Assembly (NCBI RefSeq): GCF_030296595.1
Contig: NZ_AP027731.1
Span: 868,001 to 932,000 of the forward strand
From: Naasia aerilata
Lineage (GTDB): Bacteria > Actinomycetota > Actinomycetes > Actinomycetales > Microbacteriaceae
Reading direction: 5' to 3'
DNA: 64,000 bases
Below the pieces are notes generated by a model. The model was not told the origin of the DNA. It saw only the letters and a list, made by a program, of their open reading frames with translations, and did no database searches. Position 1 is the stretch's first letter; each line of letters begins with the position of its first letter. Shown here in pieces: positions 25,562-34,283 of this stretch. The position numbers and the translations under genes are program-made.

Positions 25562-26982
25562 GTGAGCACATTCGGCTCCCTGCAGGCTTCCTACACGGGA
25601 CTCCAGGCGGCGCGCGCCGGCATGGACGTCACCGGCCAGAACATCGCCAACGCGACGACCGAGGGCTACACGCGTCAGCGCGTCAGCCAGTCGGCGATCG
25701 GGTCCTCGACCGCTGCCAGCATCTTCCGCACGGGCATCAACATCGGCCAGGGCGTCCAGGTGACCGGCATCGAGCGGCTCGGGGACTCCATCCTCGACAA
25801 CCGGGTGCGAGCGGCCTCCTCCACCATGGGGTACTGGAAGGTCGCCTCGTCGGCGATGTCGACGATCGAGACCTCCTCAACGAGCCCGGCACCAACGGCC
25901 TGTCGGTGACCATGTCGAAGTTCTGGGATGCCTGGCAGAACGTCGCCAACAACCCCGGCGTCCCCGGCCAGGCGTCGACGCTGCTCGCGCAGGCGGGGCA
26001 GACGGTCTCCGCCATCGCGACCGGCTACACGCAGGCCTCGGCCGGCTGGGCGGATGCGCGCACGGCCGCGCAGACCACGGTCGACACCATCAACGACGCC
26101 GCCGCACAGGTCGCGCAGCTGAACGACCAGATCCGGCGGACGGTCGCGAGCGACGGCAACGCGAACGAGCTCCTCGACCAGCGGTCCGTGCTCGTCACGG
26201 GCCTCGCCGGGCTGACCGGAGCCACCGTCCGCGACAACGGCGACTCCACCATCGATCTCGTGCTGGGCGGCAACTCCCTGGTCTCCGGCACGAGCGCCCG
26301 CAAGCTCGCCCTGGTCGGAGCCGCGCGCGTCGAGGACGCGGCGGCGACCCCCGTGCACGTCGAGTGGGCCGGCAGCTCGGTCGCGGTCGACGTCGAAGGC
26401 GGAGAGCTGGCCGGCCGCCTGGCGACGCTCGCGGGCGCACAGCCCGGCGGAAACGGCGGCCCCTGGGCCGAGTCCGCGGCGCTCTACAACCGCCTCGCCA
26501 CCTCGCTGGCGGCGACCGTCAACGGGGTGCACTCGACCGGCGTGACGCCGTCCGGCGCACCGGGCGGCGCCTTCTTCGCTCTCGCCGGCGCACTTCCGGC
26601 CGCCCTGGGCCTCTCGGTGGTCCCCACGGGCGTCAGCGGCATCGCCGCCGCTGCGCCCGGCAAGGGCGGCAGCGACGGCACCATCGCCGACGCCATCAGC
26701 CGGCTGGGCACCAGCCCGACCGGTCCCGACGCGGTCTGGTCGACCTACGTCATCCAGGTCGGGGTGCTCTCGCGCGCCGCGACCCAGCAGGCGGTCCTCA
26801 GCACGCAGGCGACCACGGTCGCCACCACGGCGCAGACCTCACAGTCCGCGGTGGACATCGACGAGGAGACGACGAACCTGCTCATGTACCAGCACGCCTA
26901 TCAGAGCGCTGCGCGCATGCTGACGACGGTCGACGAGATGCTCGACACCCTGATCAATCGCACCGGACTCGTGGGGAGGTAG
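25562..26982 (+). CDS. flgK: Hook-filament junction protein FlgK (one-base frameshift)
   Basis: FlgK is hook-associated protein 1. N terminus: [20 protein letters not shown] and [18 protein letters not shown] terminus: [20 protein letters not shown] and [16 protein letters not shown]. Both are diagnostic. The frame breaks at 25872-25873: GAGACCTCCTC needs one more C to give [20 protein letters not shown]. Corrected length is 473 residues. GTG start right after flgN; flgL follows after 6 bases. Confidence 0.93.
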
Positions 26983-26988
26983 CGCCCG

Positions 26989-27882
26989 ATGATCGGACGC
27001 ATCACCAATCAGCAGCAGCTCGTCTCGGCGCAGCGCAACGTGCAGACGTCGCGCGCGCTGCTGTCGCAGCTGCAGGAGCAGGCCGCCACCGGCCGCGCCG
27101 TGACGAAGCCCTCGGACGACCCGAGCGCGACCGCCTCCATCATGCGCGTGCACGCGCAGCAGCGGGCGACCGAGCAGTACGGCACCAACATCAGCGATGG
27201 CACCGCCTGGCTCGCCACCGTCGACGACGCCCTCTCCTCGTCGGAGGACATCCTGCGCAAGGTGCGCGACCTCACGCTCCGCGGGGCGAACGAGGGAACG
27301 ATGACCCCTGCCACGCGCTCCGCCATCGCGGGCGAGCTCGAGGGGCTCAAGAGCGACCTCCTCGAGAAGGCGAACACGACCTACCTGGGGCGCACCGTCT
27401 TCGCGGGCAGCTCCTCGGCCGGCACCGCCTTCGCGGCGACGCCTGCGCCGTACACGTTCACAGGAGCGGCGGGAGCCACCGTGCAGCGCCGCATCAACGA
27501 CTCCGAGACCGTGCGCGTCGACGTGGACGGCGCCGCCGCGTTCGGCACCGGCACCGGTTCCGTCTTCGCCCTCATCGACAACATCGTGACCGACCTCACG
27601 GCGGGGACCGACCTCTCCGCTCGCATCGGTCAGCTCGACACCCATGTCAGCGCCCTCACCACCCAGCATGGCGTGGTGGGCACGAGGTACAGTCGGCTGC
27701 AGCAGGCCGCGCAGAGCAACCTGACCCAGTCCACGGCCCTGGAGGCGCAGCGGGCGGGGCTCGAGGATGTCGACCCGGCGAAGGCGATCATCGACCTGAA
27801 GTCGCAGGAGGTCACGTACCAGACCGCCCTCGGCGTGACCGCGCGGGCCCTGCAGCCCACTCTCCTCTCCTACCTGCAATGA
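26989..27882 (+). CDS. flgL: Hook-filament junction protein FlgL
   Basis: FlgL is hook-associated protein 3, a flagellin-like junction subunit. N terminus: IGRITNQQQLVSAQRNVQTS, RAVTKPSDDPSATASIMRVH. C terminus: DLKSQEVTYQTALGVTARAL. 297 residues, intact. A GGGGAGGTAGC precedes the ATG. The stop overlaps the fliW start (ATGA). Confidence 0.93.
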   Translation: MIGRITNQQQLVSAQRNVQTSRALLSQLQEQAATGRAVTKPSDDPSATASIMRVHAQQRATEQYGTNISDGTAWLATVDDALSSSEDILRKVRDLTLRGANEGTMTPATRSAIAGELEGLKSDLLEKANTTYLGRTVFAGSSSAGTAFAATPAPYTFTGAAGATVQRRINDSETVRVDVDGAAAFGTGTGSVFALIDNIVTDLTAGTDLSARIGQLDTHVSALTTQHGVVGTRYSRLQQAAQSNLTQSTALEAQRAGLEDVDPAKAIIDLKSQEVTYQTALGVTARALQPTLLSYLQ

Positions 27883-28271
27883 GCGTCATGACACCTCTTC
27901 GTCCCGCCACCCTGAACGTCACGTTCACGGCGCCGCCGCCCGGGTTCTCGCCCGTGGTCGACTTCGAGCTCTCCTCGGTGGAGGGCGCCATCGGCCTCTT
28001 CACGCTGAAGGACCGCGACGGCGCCGACCTGCGCCTCTTCCTCGTCGACCCGGCCGTCTTCGTGCCCGGCTACGACCCGGAGTTCACCGACGACCAGCTC
28101 GCGCCCCTCGGTGCGGACTCCCCCGCCACGCTCGAGGCCTTCGTGGTCGCGACCATGGCCGAGGAGGGCCCGGTCGTGAACCTCATGGCCCCGATCCTGG
28201 TGAACCCGTCGACGAACGCGGCGGCCCAGGTCATCCTCGACGACACCCGCTGGCCGCTGCGCGCCAGCTGA
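27879..28271 (+). CDS. fliW: Flagellar assembly factor FliW
   Basis: FliW binds both flagellin and CsrA; when flagellin is scarce in the cytoplasm, free FliW removes CsrA from flagellin mRNA. The 130-residue product has the family features FSPVVDFELSSVEGAIGLFT, LRLFLVDPAVFVPGYDPEF and the end part VNLMAPILVNPSTNAAAQVI. It overlaps flgL by 4 bases and ends the plus-strand operon. Its partner csrA is at the far end of the flagellar locus. Confidence 0.93.
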   Translation: MSVMTPLRPATLNVTFTAPPPGFSPVVDFELSSVEGAIGLFTLKDRDGADLRLFLVDPAVFVPGYDPEFTDDQLAPLGADSPATLEAFVVATMAEEGPVVNLMAPILVNPSTNAAAQVILDDTRWPLRAS

Positions 28272-28296
28272 TCGCGCCGACCGCCGCCTGACCTGC

Positions 28297-28356
28297 CCGC
28301 ATCACTTCGGACTAACCGCATCGGTCTCCGGTTGCGGTTAGTCCGAAGCGATGCGG
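28297..28356. repeat. 60-bp palindromic repeat, copy 1
   Basis: Arms of 24 nt (28297-28320 and 28333-28356) pair with a single mismatch around the loop TCGGTCTCCGGT. It starts 25 bp after fliW and could serve as the terminator of flgN-flgK-flgL-fliW. The same element occurs twice more downstream. Confidence 0.9.
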
Positions 28357-28373
28357 TGGGGTGCCCCATGCGC

Positions 28374-28477
28374 GCCGAGCGCGGTGCGCGCCCACACCGC
28401 GTTCGCCGAGCGCGCCCCGTAGCGACGAACGCGGTCCGTAGACGGGGCGCGTTCGTCGCCACGCACCGCGCTCGGTG
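28374..28477. repeat. ~100-bp interspersed element, copy 1
   Basis: Runs from CCGAGCGCGGTG to CACCGCGCTCGGTG, so its ends are inverted repeats, with an inner inverted pair CGACGAACGCG / CGCGTTCGTCG. Two more copies lie at 28770-28874 and 28981-29071, and a related palindrome at 45494-45570. Confidence 0.8.
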
Positions 28478-28518
28478 AAGGGTCGCGCCGGCGCCGGGAC
28501 GGCCGCGCTGGGCGTTTT

Positions 28519-28578
28519 CCGCATCACTGCGGACTATCCGCATCGGTCTCCAGTTGCGGTTTGTCCGAAGTGATGCGG
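28519..28578. repeat. 60-bp palindromic repeat, copy 2
   Basis: Left arm 28519-28542 and right arm 28555-28578 with loop TCGGTCTCCAGT. The arms carry a few mismatches, unlike copy 1, but the loop differs by one base only, so the loop sequence is conserved as well as the arms. Confidence 0.88.
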
Positions 28579-28769
28579 TGAGGTGGCGGCACCCCTCCCG
28601 CGGGACGCGGACCGGTGACCGATCCGCGATGTGAATCGGCCTGATGTCGAGGCTTAAGACAGCGGGAATCACGGCCTCACGCTCGCGACACCTCCTCGTG
28701 CACGCGGGATCCAGCCCGACTGCGCGGGGCAACACGGAGCGCTGGTCCTCGCCGGCTGCGGCCGCAAAG

Positions 28770-28874
28770 CACCGAGCGCGGGGTGTACCCACACCGCGTT
28801 CGCTGAGCGCGGGCCGTACCGACGAACGCGGTGCGTAGACGGGGCGCGCTCGTCGTCACGCACCGCGCTCGGTG
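28770..28874. repeat. ~100-bp interspersed element, copy 2
   Basis: Same order of blocks as copy 1: CACCGAGCGCGG, ACACCGCGTTCGC, GACGAACGCGGTGCGTAGAC, CACCGCGCTCGGTG. Differs from copy 1 by scattered single-base changes, which suggests separate older copies, not a recent duplication. Confidence 0.8.
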
Positions 28875-28980
28875 GAGGAGGACGCGCCGAGTGGCGCCTC
28901 GCACCGCGCTCGGTGGAAGAGAAGGCGCCCCTCGCTCCTCCCCCGCGCTCGGTGGGGAGAGGGCGTCGCTGGCGCCTCGC

Positions 28981-29071
28981 CCCGCGTTCGCCGAGCGCGG
29001 GCCGTAGCGACGAACGCGGTGCGTAGACGGGCCGCGCTCGTCGTCACGCACCGCGCTGGGTGGAGGAGGAC
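28981..29071. repeat. ~100-bp interspersed element, copy 3
   Basis: Starts inside the element (CCCGCGTTCGCCGAGCGC) and ends CACCGCGCTGGGTG; the left terminal block is replaced by different sequence. The core GACGAACGCGGTGCGTAGAC is identical to copy 2. Confidence 0.78.
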
Positions 29072-29366
29072 GCGCCGAGCGACGCCTCGCACCGCGCTCG
29101 GTGGAAGAGAGAAGCCGCCGGCCCCTCCTCGCCGGCGCTCGACACATGCGCGACAAGCGAGGGGAACGGAAGCGCCAACCTGTGGGACGCGACATCCGCG
29201 CCCGGGCCGACCACTCTTCCTGTCTTAAGCCGACTTCACGCCCCGATCCTCCGCACGCTCCGAAGCGGATCCTCCTTCTCGCTCGGGCGCCCACCGTGCT
29301 CGAGGGATGGTGCACCGACCCGGACCCGTCCTCCTCCACCAGGCCACGCACCCATGGCCACCTCAA

Positions 29367-29426
29367 CCGCATCACTGCGGACTATCCGCATCGGTCTCCG
29401 GTTGCGGTTTGTCCGAAGTGATGCGG
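29367..29426. repeat. 60-bp palindromic repeat, copy 3
   Basis: Left arm 29367-29390, loop TCGGTCTCCGGT (identical to copy 1), right arm 29403-29426. Arms match copy 2 exactly, so copies 2 and 3 are closest to each other. Confidence 0.9.
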
Positions 29427-29451
29427 GCAGGGCCACTCCCCCACCAACGGG

Positions 29452-29484
29452 AACGCCCGCCGGCGGAGTGCACCGGCGGGCGTT
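29452..29484 (-). terminator. Terminator of the 29499-30913 gene
   Basis: Perfect 12-bp arms AACGCCCGCCGG (29452-29463) and CCGGCGGGCGTT (29473-29484) with a 9-nt loop, 14 bp beyond the stop codon of the minus-strand membrane-protein gene. No long U-tract. Confidence 0.75.
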
Positions 29485-29498
29485 TCAGCAGGGGTGCG

Positions 29499-30913
29499 TC
29501 AGCTGTCGGCCGCCGCGTAGCCTGCACGTGCGCGCTCGGCCTCGGCCTTCCGCTCCGCCTGCTCGCGGTCGAAGGCCGCGCGCGTCTCGGCGTTCTTCGC
29601 CTTGACCTTGCGGCCTCGGGCTGCAGCCGCGGCGCCGAACCAGATCGGCACCTCGCGGGCCACCACTGCCGCCGCGATGGCGGGAGCCGAGAGCGCGACG
29701 CGACTGACGAACGCGCCGACGTCGGAGGGGTGATCTGGTTCGCCACCGTCAACAGGGCACTGCCGAGGTAGCCGAAGTAGACGACCACCGCCACGATGAA
29801 GCCGCCGATGATCCACCAGCCCCACCCGCCCTTGTTGACGATGAGGGCGAGGACGATCGTCGCGATCGCGAAGACGAGCACGGGCCCCCAGTAGGCCGGG
29901 CTGACCACGAAGTTGCCGAACGACTCCACGAACCGGTCGGAGCTCGTGCCGATCGCGATGATGAGCGCAGCGGCGCCCGCCCACACGAGTGCGTAGACGA
30001 TGGTCGCGAGGATCGCCATGAGGACGCCGAAGCCGCGGTTGCCCTTCTTCTTGGGCGGAAGAGGCGACTCGACGTACACCGTGCGAGGTGCGGGCGGCGC
30101 GGCGACCGGCCCGGTGCCGGTCTCGACGACCGGAGCCATCGGCGCGGGGACGGGCGGCGGGACCGGGGTGGTCGCAGGCGCCGCGAAGGTCGGTTGATCC
30201 CGCTCCTCCGGGCGAGGCTCGTGGATCGTCATGCGCTCCGGCTCACCCACCGGCTCGGGCCCACGCACCGGCTCCGCCTCGCGCACGGGCTCGGCCTCCC
30301 GCAAAGGCTCGGGCTCACGGACGGGCTCGGGCTCGATACGGGTGGTCTCGGACGCGGCAGCGGGCTCCACGGGGACCGCGGCCACACGCTCGGGCTCGCG
30401 CTCGAGCTCCGGCGAACGGTCGGGCTCGCGGACCGAGGCCTCCTGGGCCTCCGAACGCCGCTCGGGCACCGGCACGGCAGCGGCGGCGGGCTCGGCGACA
30501 GGCGCGTCGCGGGGGTCTAATGGGGCGACCGGCTCGCGCTCCGCCGCTTCGGGGGCGGCGGCGGGCTCGCCTCCGTCGCGGAGCGCGGATGCCTCACGCG
30601 ACGAGGACACAGGGACGGCCGCGACCCCACGTGCGGACCGAGCCGGCTCCGGCACGTCGGCGGGCGAGTCGTCCTCGATGCCGTCGACCGGACCGTCCGC
30701 ACGGTGCGCGGGACCGTTCTCGGCGGCGGCGACTTCGGCCGGGTTGTGCAGCACGGCGGTCTCGGCCGGCACCTCGTGGGACTCGACGATCGTGGGCTCT
30801 CCGACGGCCGCGGCGTCCGCGCTGGGAGCGGGCTCCTCGGAACGACCGGCGCCCGGACCGGCGGGGCTCGAAGCGCGTCTCGGGGTGCGGCGGGGGGACG
30901 TGTCGTCGGTCAT
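29499..30913 (-). CDS. Membrane protein with long Pro/Glu/Ala-rich N-terminal region (one-base frameshift)
   Basis: Not recognised. The first ~270 residues are disordered, acidic and Pro/Ala-rich, with short repeats of the type REPEPLREAEPVREAEPVRG. Then a basic patch PPKKKGNRGFG and about four membrane segments (e.g. LVWAGAAALIIAIG, WGPVLVFAIATIVLALIV, WGWWIIGGFIVAVVVYFGYL). A charged tail RDREQAERKAEAERARAG-like ends the protein. The frame breaks at 29727-29730 (ACCCCTCC lacks one C; corrected ITPSDVGAFVSRVALSAPA), giving 471 residues. It lies next to the pilus operon on the same strand but behind its terminator, so a link to pili is unproven. Confidence 0.6.
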
Positions 30914-30940
30914 GCTGCCTCTTCGCGTCGGCGGAGGGCG

Positions 30941-30985
30941 CGCCCCCGGAACGGCCCAAGTCTATGACCGGGCCTTCCGGGGGCG
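30941..30985 (-). terminator. Terminator of the pilus operon
   Basis: Arms CGCCCCCGGAA (30941-30951) and TTCCGGGGGCG (30975-30985) with additional GGCCC/GGGCC pairing inside, directly after the pilO stop at 30994. It separates the pilus operon from the membrane-protein gene that follows. Confidence 0.75.
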
Positions 30986-30993
30986 AGGGAGGC

Positions 30994-31680
30994 TCAGCTC
31001 GCGTCGCCCGCGGGGGCCGCCTCCGGGTCGAGCAGCACGTAGACGAACCCGGCCACGGTCGCCTTGACCGTGCCCGCGTCGCCGCCCTGGTCGGCGTCGC
31101 TCACGCTCGAGATGCGCGTGACCAGGAACAGGCGGTGGCTGGTCTGGATCCCGGACAGAAAGCCGAGGACGCTGTCGAAGCCGCCCGAGACGTCCACCGA
31201 GACCGGCACCACGACGAGGTTCGTCTCCGTGATGCGCGGATCAGTGAGGGGCACGAGCTTCGGGTCGACCGCGGGCGCGGCCGCGGCATCGGCCGGAGCG
31301 GCGCCGGTGGCGTCGGTCCCGGGCGCCGTGTAGGGCGCGGAGGCGTCGACGGTGAACCGGTCGATGGCGACGCCGGAGGATGCGGCGAGCCCGTTCAGAT
31401 CGGCCAGGAGGGCCGCCGTGCTGGGCGTCGACGGGACCGACTGCTGGAGTGCAGTGAGCTGCTCCTTCAGCGCGGGGAGGTTCTTGTTCGCCTCCTCGAG
31501 CTGCGCGAGCTGCGCGCGCGCCGCGTCGTTCTGGACGCAGACGTCGGCCTCCTGTGCGGCTGCGGCGAGTGCCGAGCCGAGCGCCGGCTGCACCCCGATG
31601 AGCCAGCCGCCCACCGCGAGGGCGAGCATGAGCACCACGGCGATGAGCACCTTGGTGCGGTGGTCGAGTGCGAGAGTCAC
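30994..31680 (-). CDS. pilO: Type IV pilus assembly protein PilO
   Basis: PilO pairs with PilN to form the inner-membrane alignment complex. A short cytoplasmic start is followed by one membrane helix (TKVLIAVVLMLALAVGGWLI), a coiled coil (AQLAQLEEANKNLPALKEQL, TALQQSVPSTPSTAALLADL) and a ferredoxin-like domain with LVVVPVSVDVSGGFDSVLGF and HRLFLVTRISSV. 228 residues. GTGA overlap with pilN. The call rests on this architecture and on the pilM-pilN-pilO order. Confidence 0.82.
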   Translation of the reverse strand: MTLALDHRTKVLIAVVLMLALAVGGWLIGVQPALGSALAAAAQEADVCVQNDAARAQLAQLEEANKNLPALKEQLTALQQSVPSTPSTAALLADLNGLAASSGVAIDRFTVDASAPYTAPGTDATGAAPADAAAAPAVDPKLVPLTDPRITETNLVVVPVSVDVSGGFDSVLGFLSGIQTSHRLFLVTRISSVSDADQGGDAGTVKATVAGFVYVLLDPEAAPAGDAS

Positions 31681-32389
31681 TTGGCGCCGCCTTCCGCGGG
31701 GGTGAACCGGCCGGAGTAGGCGTCCGGGCCGACATGCAGGGTCATGTCCACGACGTAGGCGCCGCTCTCGTCGAGCGTCACCGAGTTGGGCACCGCATCC
31801 ACGAACGCCGGGAGCGTCGCGAGCGCGTCGATCCAGGTGGGAACGTCGGGGAGGGTGGGGCTCATGGCGGTGAAGTTGAGCGTCGCGATGCGCGGGCCCT
31901 CGAGCGGCACGGTCGGCTGCTCGTACCCCTCCGTTGCCGTGGCCGAGTCGACGCTCACCGAGGTGAGGGTGACGCCGCCCGGCAGGGTGCCGCGCAGGGT
32001 CGACAGGTAAGAGCTCCAGTCGACCTCGGGGGACGCCCCGACGGCCTGTGCGGCCTCGGTGAGCGCGATGCGCTCCTGCACCTGCTTGAGGTCGGCGTAC
32101 TGCCCCTGCTGCGTCAGCAGCGTGAGCGTCTCGTCCTGGGCGGCGGTCAGCGAGCTCTGCGCCGCGGAGTTGAGGGCGAAGGCGCCACCGGTCGCGAGCA
32201 CGACGAGGGCGAAGACCACCGCGAACGCGACGCGGAGGAGGCGCCGGCGGCGCTTCTGCTGCTGACGGACGCGAAGCGCCTGCGGCAGCAGGTCGACGCG
32301 CGGCGATCCGCCGATGCCGGAGCGGCGCCGGACCGGTTCCGGCGCGACGGGTGCGATCGCCCCGACGGGGGCTCGAGGGTGGTGGTCAT
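31677..32389 (-). CDS. pilN: Type IV pilus assembly protein PilN (one-base frameshift)
   Basis: PilN links cytoplasmic PilM to PilO. The conserved N-terminal PilM-binding motif is present as PRVDLLPQALRVRQQQKRRR (family INLLP), followed by one membrane helix (AFAVVFALVVLATGGAFAL), a coiled coil and a periplasmic-type domain. The ATG at 32389 overlaps the pilM stop, but the frame is lost at 32367-32371, where GAGCCCCCGT lacks one C; corrected start is MTTTLEPPVGAIAPVAPEPV. 237 residues. Confidence 0.82.
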
Positions 32390-33431
32390 GCTGCGCTCCC
32401 CAGGGTGAGGCCGAGTGCGACGGCGTAGTCGCCGCGCGAGTCGCTGAACGCCGCCGCATCGACGGTGTCCGCGAGGGTGAAGGTGGAGGCCGGGTCGATG
32501 ACGTCGATCCGGAGCCGGGAGACCTCGCCGAGCGCCTTCGCGAGCCCGTCGAGCCGTGCTCCGCCGCCGCTGAGGACGACGCGGTCGAGCGCGTCCACGC
32601 TGCGCGTGTTGAGGTAGAACGCGAAGGTGTTCCGGAGGCTCGTGAGCAGCTCGCCCGTGACCTCGAACATCGCCTCGACGGCGCCCTTGTCCTTCTGCTT
32701 CACGCGGCCCTCGAGTCCGAGGTTGCGCTTCATCTCGTCCGCGGTCAGCGCGTCGACGTCGAAGCGGGTGACGAGCGCCCGGGTGACGTCATCGCCGCCT
32801 GCGGGGATGATGCGCACGAACTGCGGGATGCCGTTCGCGACGAACACGACGCATGTCGTGGTGGCGCCGATGTGGACGAGCGCCGTGTGGCTGTCGTCGC
32901 CGACGGGCAGGAGCACGCGGGTGAGCGCGAAGGGGATGAGGTCGACCGCGACGGGGTCGAGGCCCGCCTTGACGACCGCGTCCACGTTCGCCTCCACCGC
33001 ACCTCGCACGGCGGCCACGAGGAGCCCGTTGATGACCTCGGACCCGTCCGACTCGCCCTCGGCGATCGGATAGAAGTCGAGGAGCGCGTCGGCGACCGGC
33101 ACGGGCAGGAGCTCCTGCACCTGGAACGGCAGCGCCTCGCGGATCCGCTCGAGCGGCATCTTCGGCATCGCGAGCTCCCGGACCAGCACGCGCTGGTTGC
33201 CCATGCCGAGGACGACCTTCTTGGTCTTGAAGCCGGCCTCGCTCCAGAGCAGGCGGAGCGCATCCGACACCTGCTCGATGTTGCGGACCTCCCCGCCGAG
33301 CACGGAGCCGGGCGGGAGCGGGATCTCGTGGTGGCGCAGGATCACGGGACGCGGTCCGGTGGGCTCCCCCACCTCGACGGCGCGGAGCACCCCTTCCCGA
33401 AGTCGATCCCGACGACGCTGGTCTTCGTCAT
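32386..33431 (-). CDS. pilM: Type IV pilus assembly protein PilM (one-base frameshift)
   Basis: PilM is an actin/FtsA-like cytoplasmic ATP-binding protein. N terminus after correction: MTKTSVVGIDFGKGVLRAVE, with the phosphate-1 loop GIDFG. Other motifs: VVLGMGNQRVLVRELAMP, HTALVHIGATTTCVVFV (phosphate 2) and DRVVLSGGGARLDGLAKAL (adenosine loop). One G is missing at 33390-33393 (AAGGGGTGC), 14 codons into the gene. 348 residues when restored. The ATG is preceded by GAGGAGCACC. Confidence 0.9.
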
Positions 33432-33441
33432 GTGGTGCTCC

Positions 33442-34283
33442 TCAGTTCAATCCGGCAAGCGAGAGGTAGGCGGCGGCGAGGGCTCGCCGGCGAGGATCCC
33501 GATCCAGGCGCCCGCGAGCATCCACGGGCCGAACGGGAGAGCGGTGCGCCGTGTGCCGCGGCGGGCGACGAGCACGACGATCCCGGCGATTCCGCCGAGG
33601 AGGAAGGCGGCGAAGATGCCGACCAGGAGGGGTGCGGGACCCAGGAAGCCGAGGAAGAGGCCGAGCACGCCGGCGAGCTTCACGTCACCCATGCCCATGC
33701 CGCCCGGACGGGCGATGGCGAGCCCGAGGTGCAGCCCGAAGGACGCGACGGCGCCGACGCCCGCCGTGGCGAGCGCGACGAGGTCGCCGGTGAGCGCACC
33801 GGCCGTGCCGAGCAGCACGGCGGCCACGAGGTAGGCGGGCAGCACGATGCGGTTCGGCAGCCGGTGCAGCTCGAGGTCGATCGCGGTGAGCGCCACGGAG
33901 ATCGCGGCGAGGTAGAGGAACGCGACGAGGGTCAGAAGGCCCGCGGCGAGCGCTGCCCCGTCGGTGACGTCGATCGGCAGGAAGCGGACGGCGACGACCA
34001 CGAACGCGCCGGCGGTGAGCGCCTCGACGGCCGGGTAGCGGGCGGGGATGGCCATCCGGCAACTGCGGCATCGTCCGCCGAGCAGCAGCCAGGACAGCAC
34101 CGGGACGTTGTCCCGTGCGGCGATGGCGCTGCCGCAGCCGGGGCACGCCGAGGCGGGCGCGACGACGGACAGCCGGCGGGGCACGCGGTGCACCACGACG
34201 TTGAGGAAGGAGCCGATCGCCAGCCCGAAGACGGCGACCAGGGCGGGCGCGAAGCGCAGCACCGCGGCGGTATCGGCGATCAC
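33442..34283 (-). CDS. pilD: Prepilin peptidase PilD (frameshift near the end)
   Basis: PilD cleaves and N-methylates prepilins. N-terminal domain: GSFLNVVVHRVPRRLS and the zinc-binding pairs ACPGCGSAIAARDNVPVLSW and GRCRSCRMAIPARYPAVEAL (two CxxC motifs). Catalytic aspartates are in TAIDLELHRLPNRIVLP and the GxGD-type GGMGMGDVKLAGVLGLFLG. At 33480-33482 GAGCCCTCG needs one more C, giving the usual end GEPLAAAYLSLAGLN and 280 residues; uncorrected, it reads to 33447. GTG start overlaps the previous stop (GTGA). Confidence 0.92.

Larger units (their letters stand above)
28272..29498. other. Gene-free, repeat-rich spacer between flagellar and pilus loci
   Basis: 1.2 kb with no credible gene. 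Short open frames exist on both strands but their translations are Arg/Pro-rich and end at the repeats. It holds three copies of a 60-bp palindrome, three copies of a ~100-bp element and partial copies of the latter (around 28895-28975 and 29060-29105). It separates two converging gene groups (fliW from the left, the 29499-30913 gene from the right). Confidence 0.75.

Noticed and set aside
28297..29426. CRISPR array
   Set aside because: Repeats are long palindromes with irregular 160-790 bp spacing and no cas genes; spacers themselves contain other repeats.
28594..29605. Short genes on either strand in the repeat cluster
   Set aside because: Translations are low-complexity and repeat-derived, there are no ribosome sites, and frames overlap palindromes on both strands.
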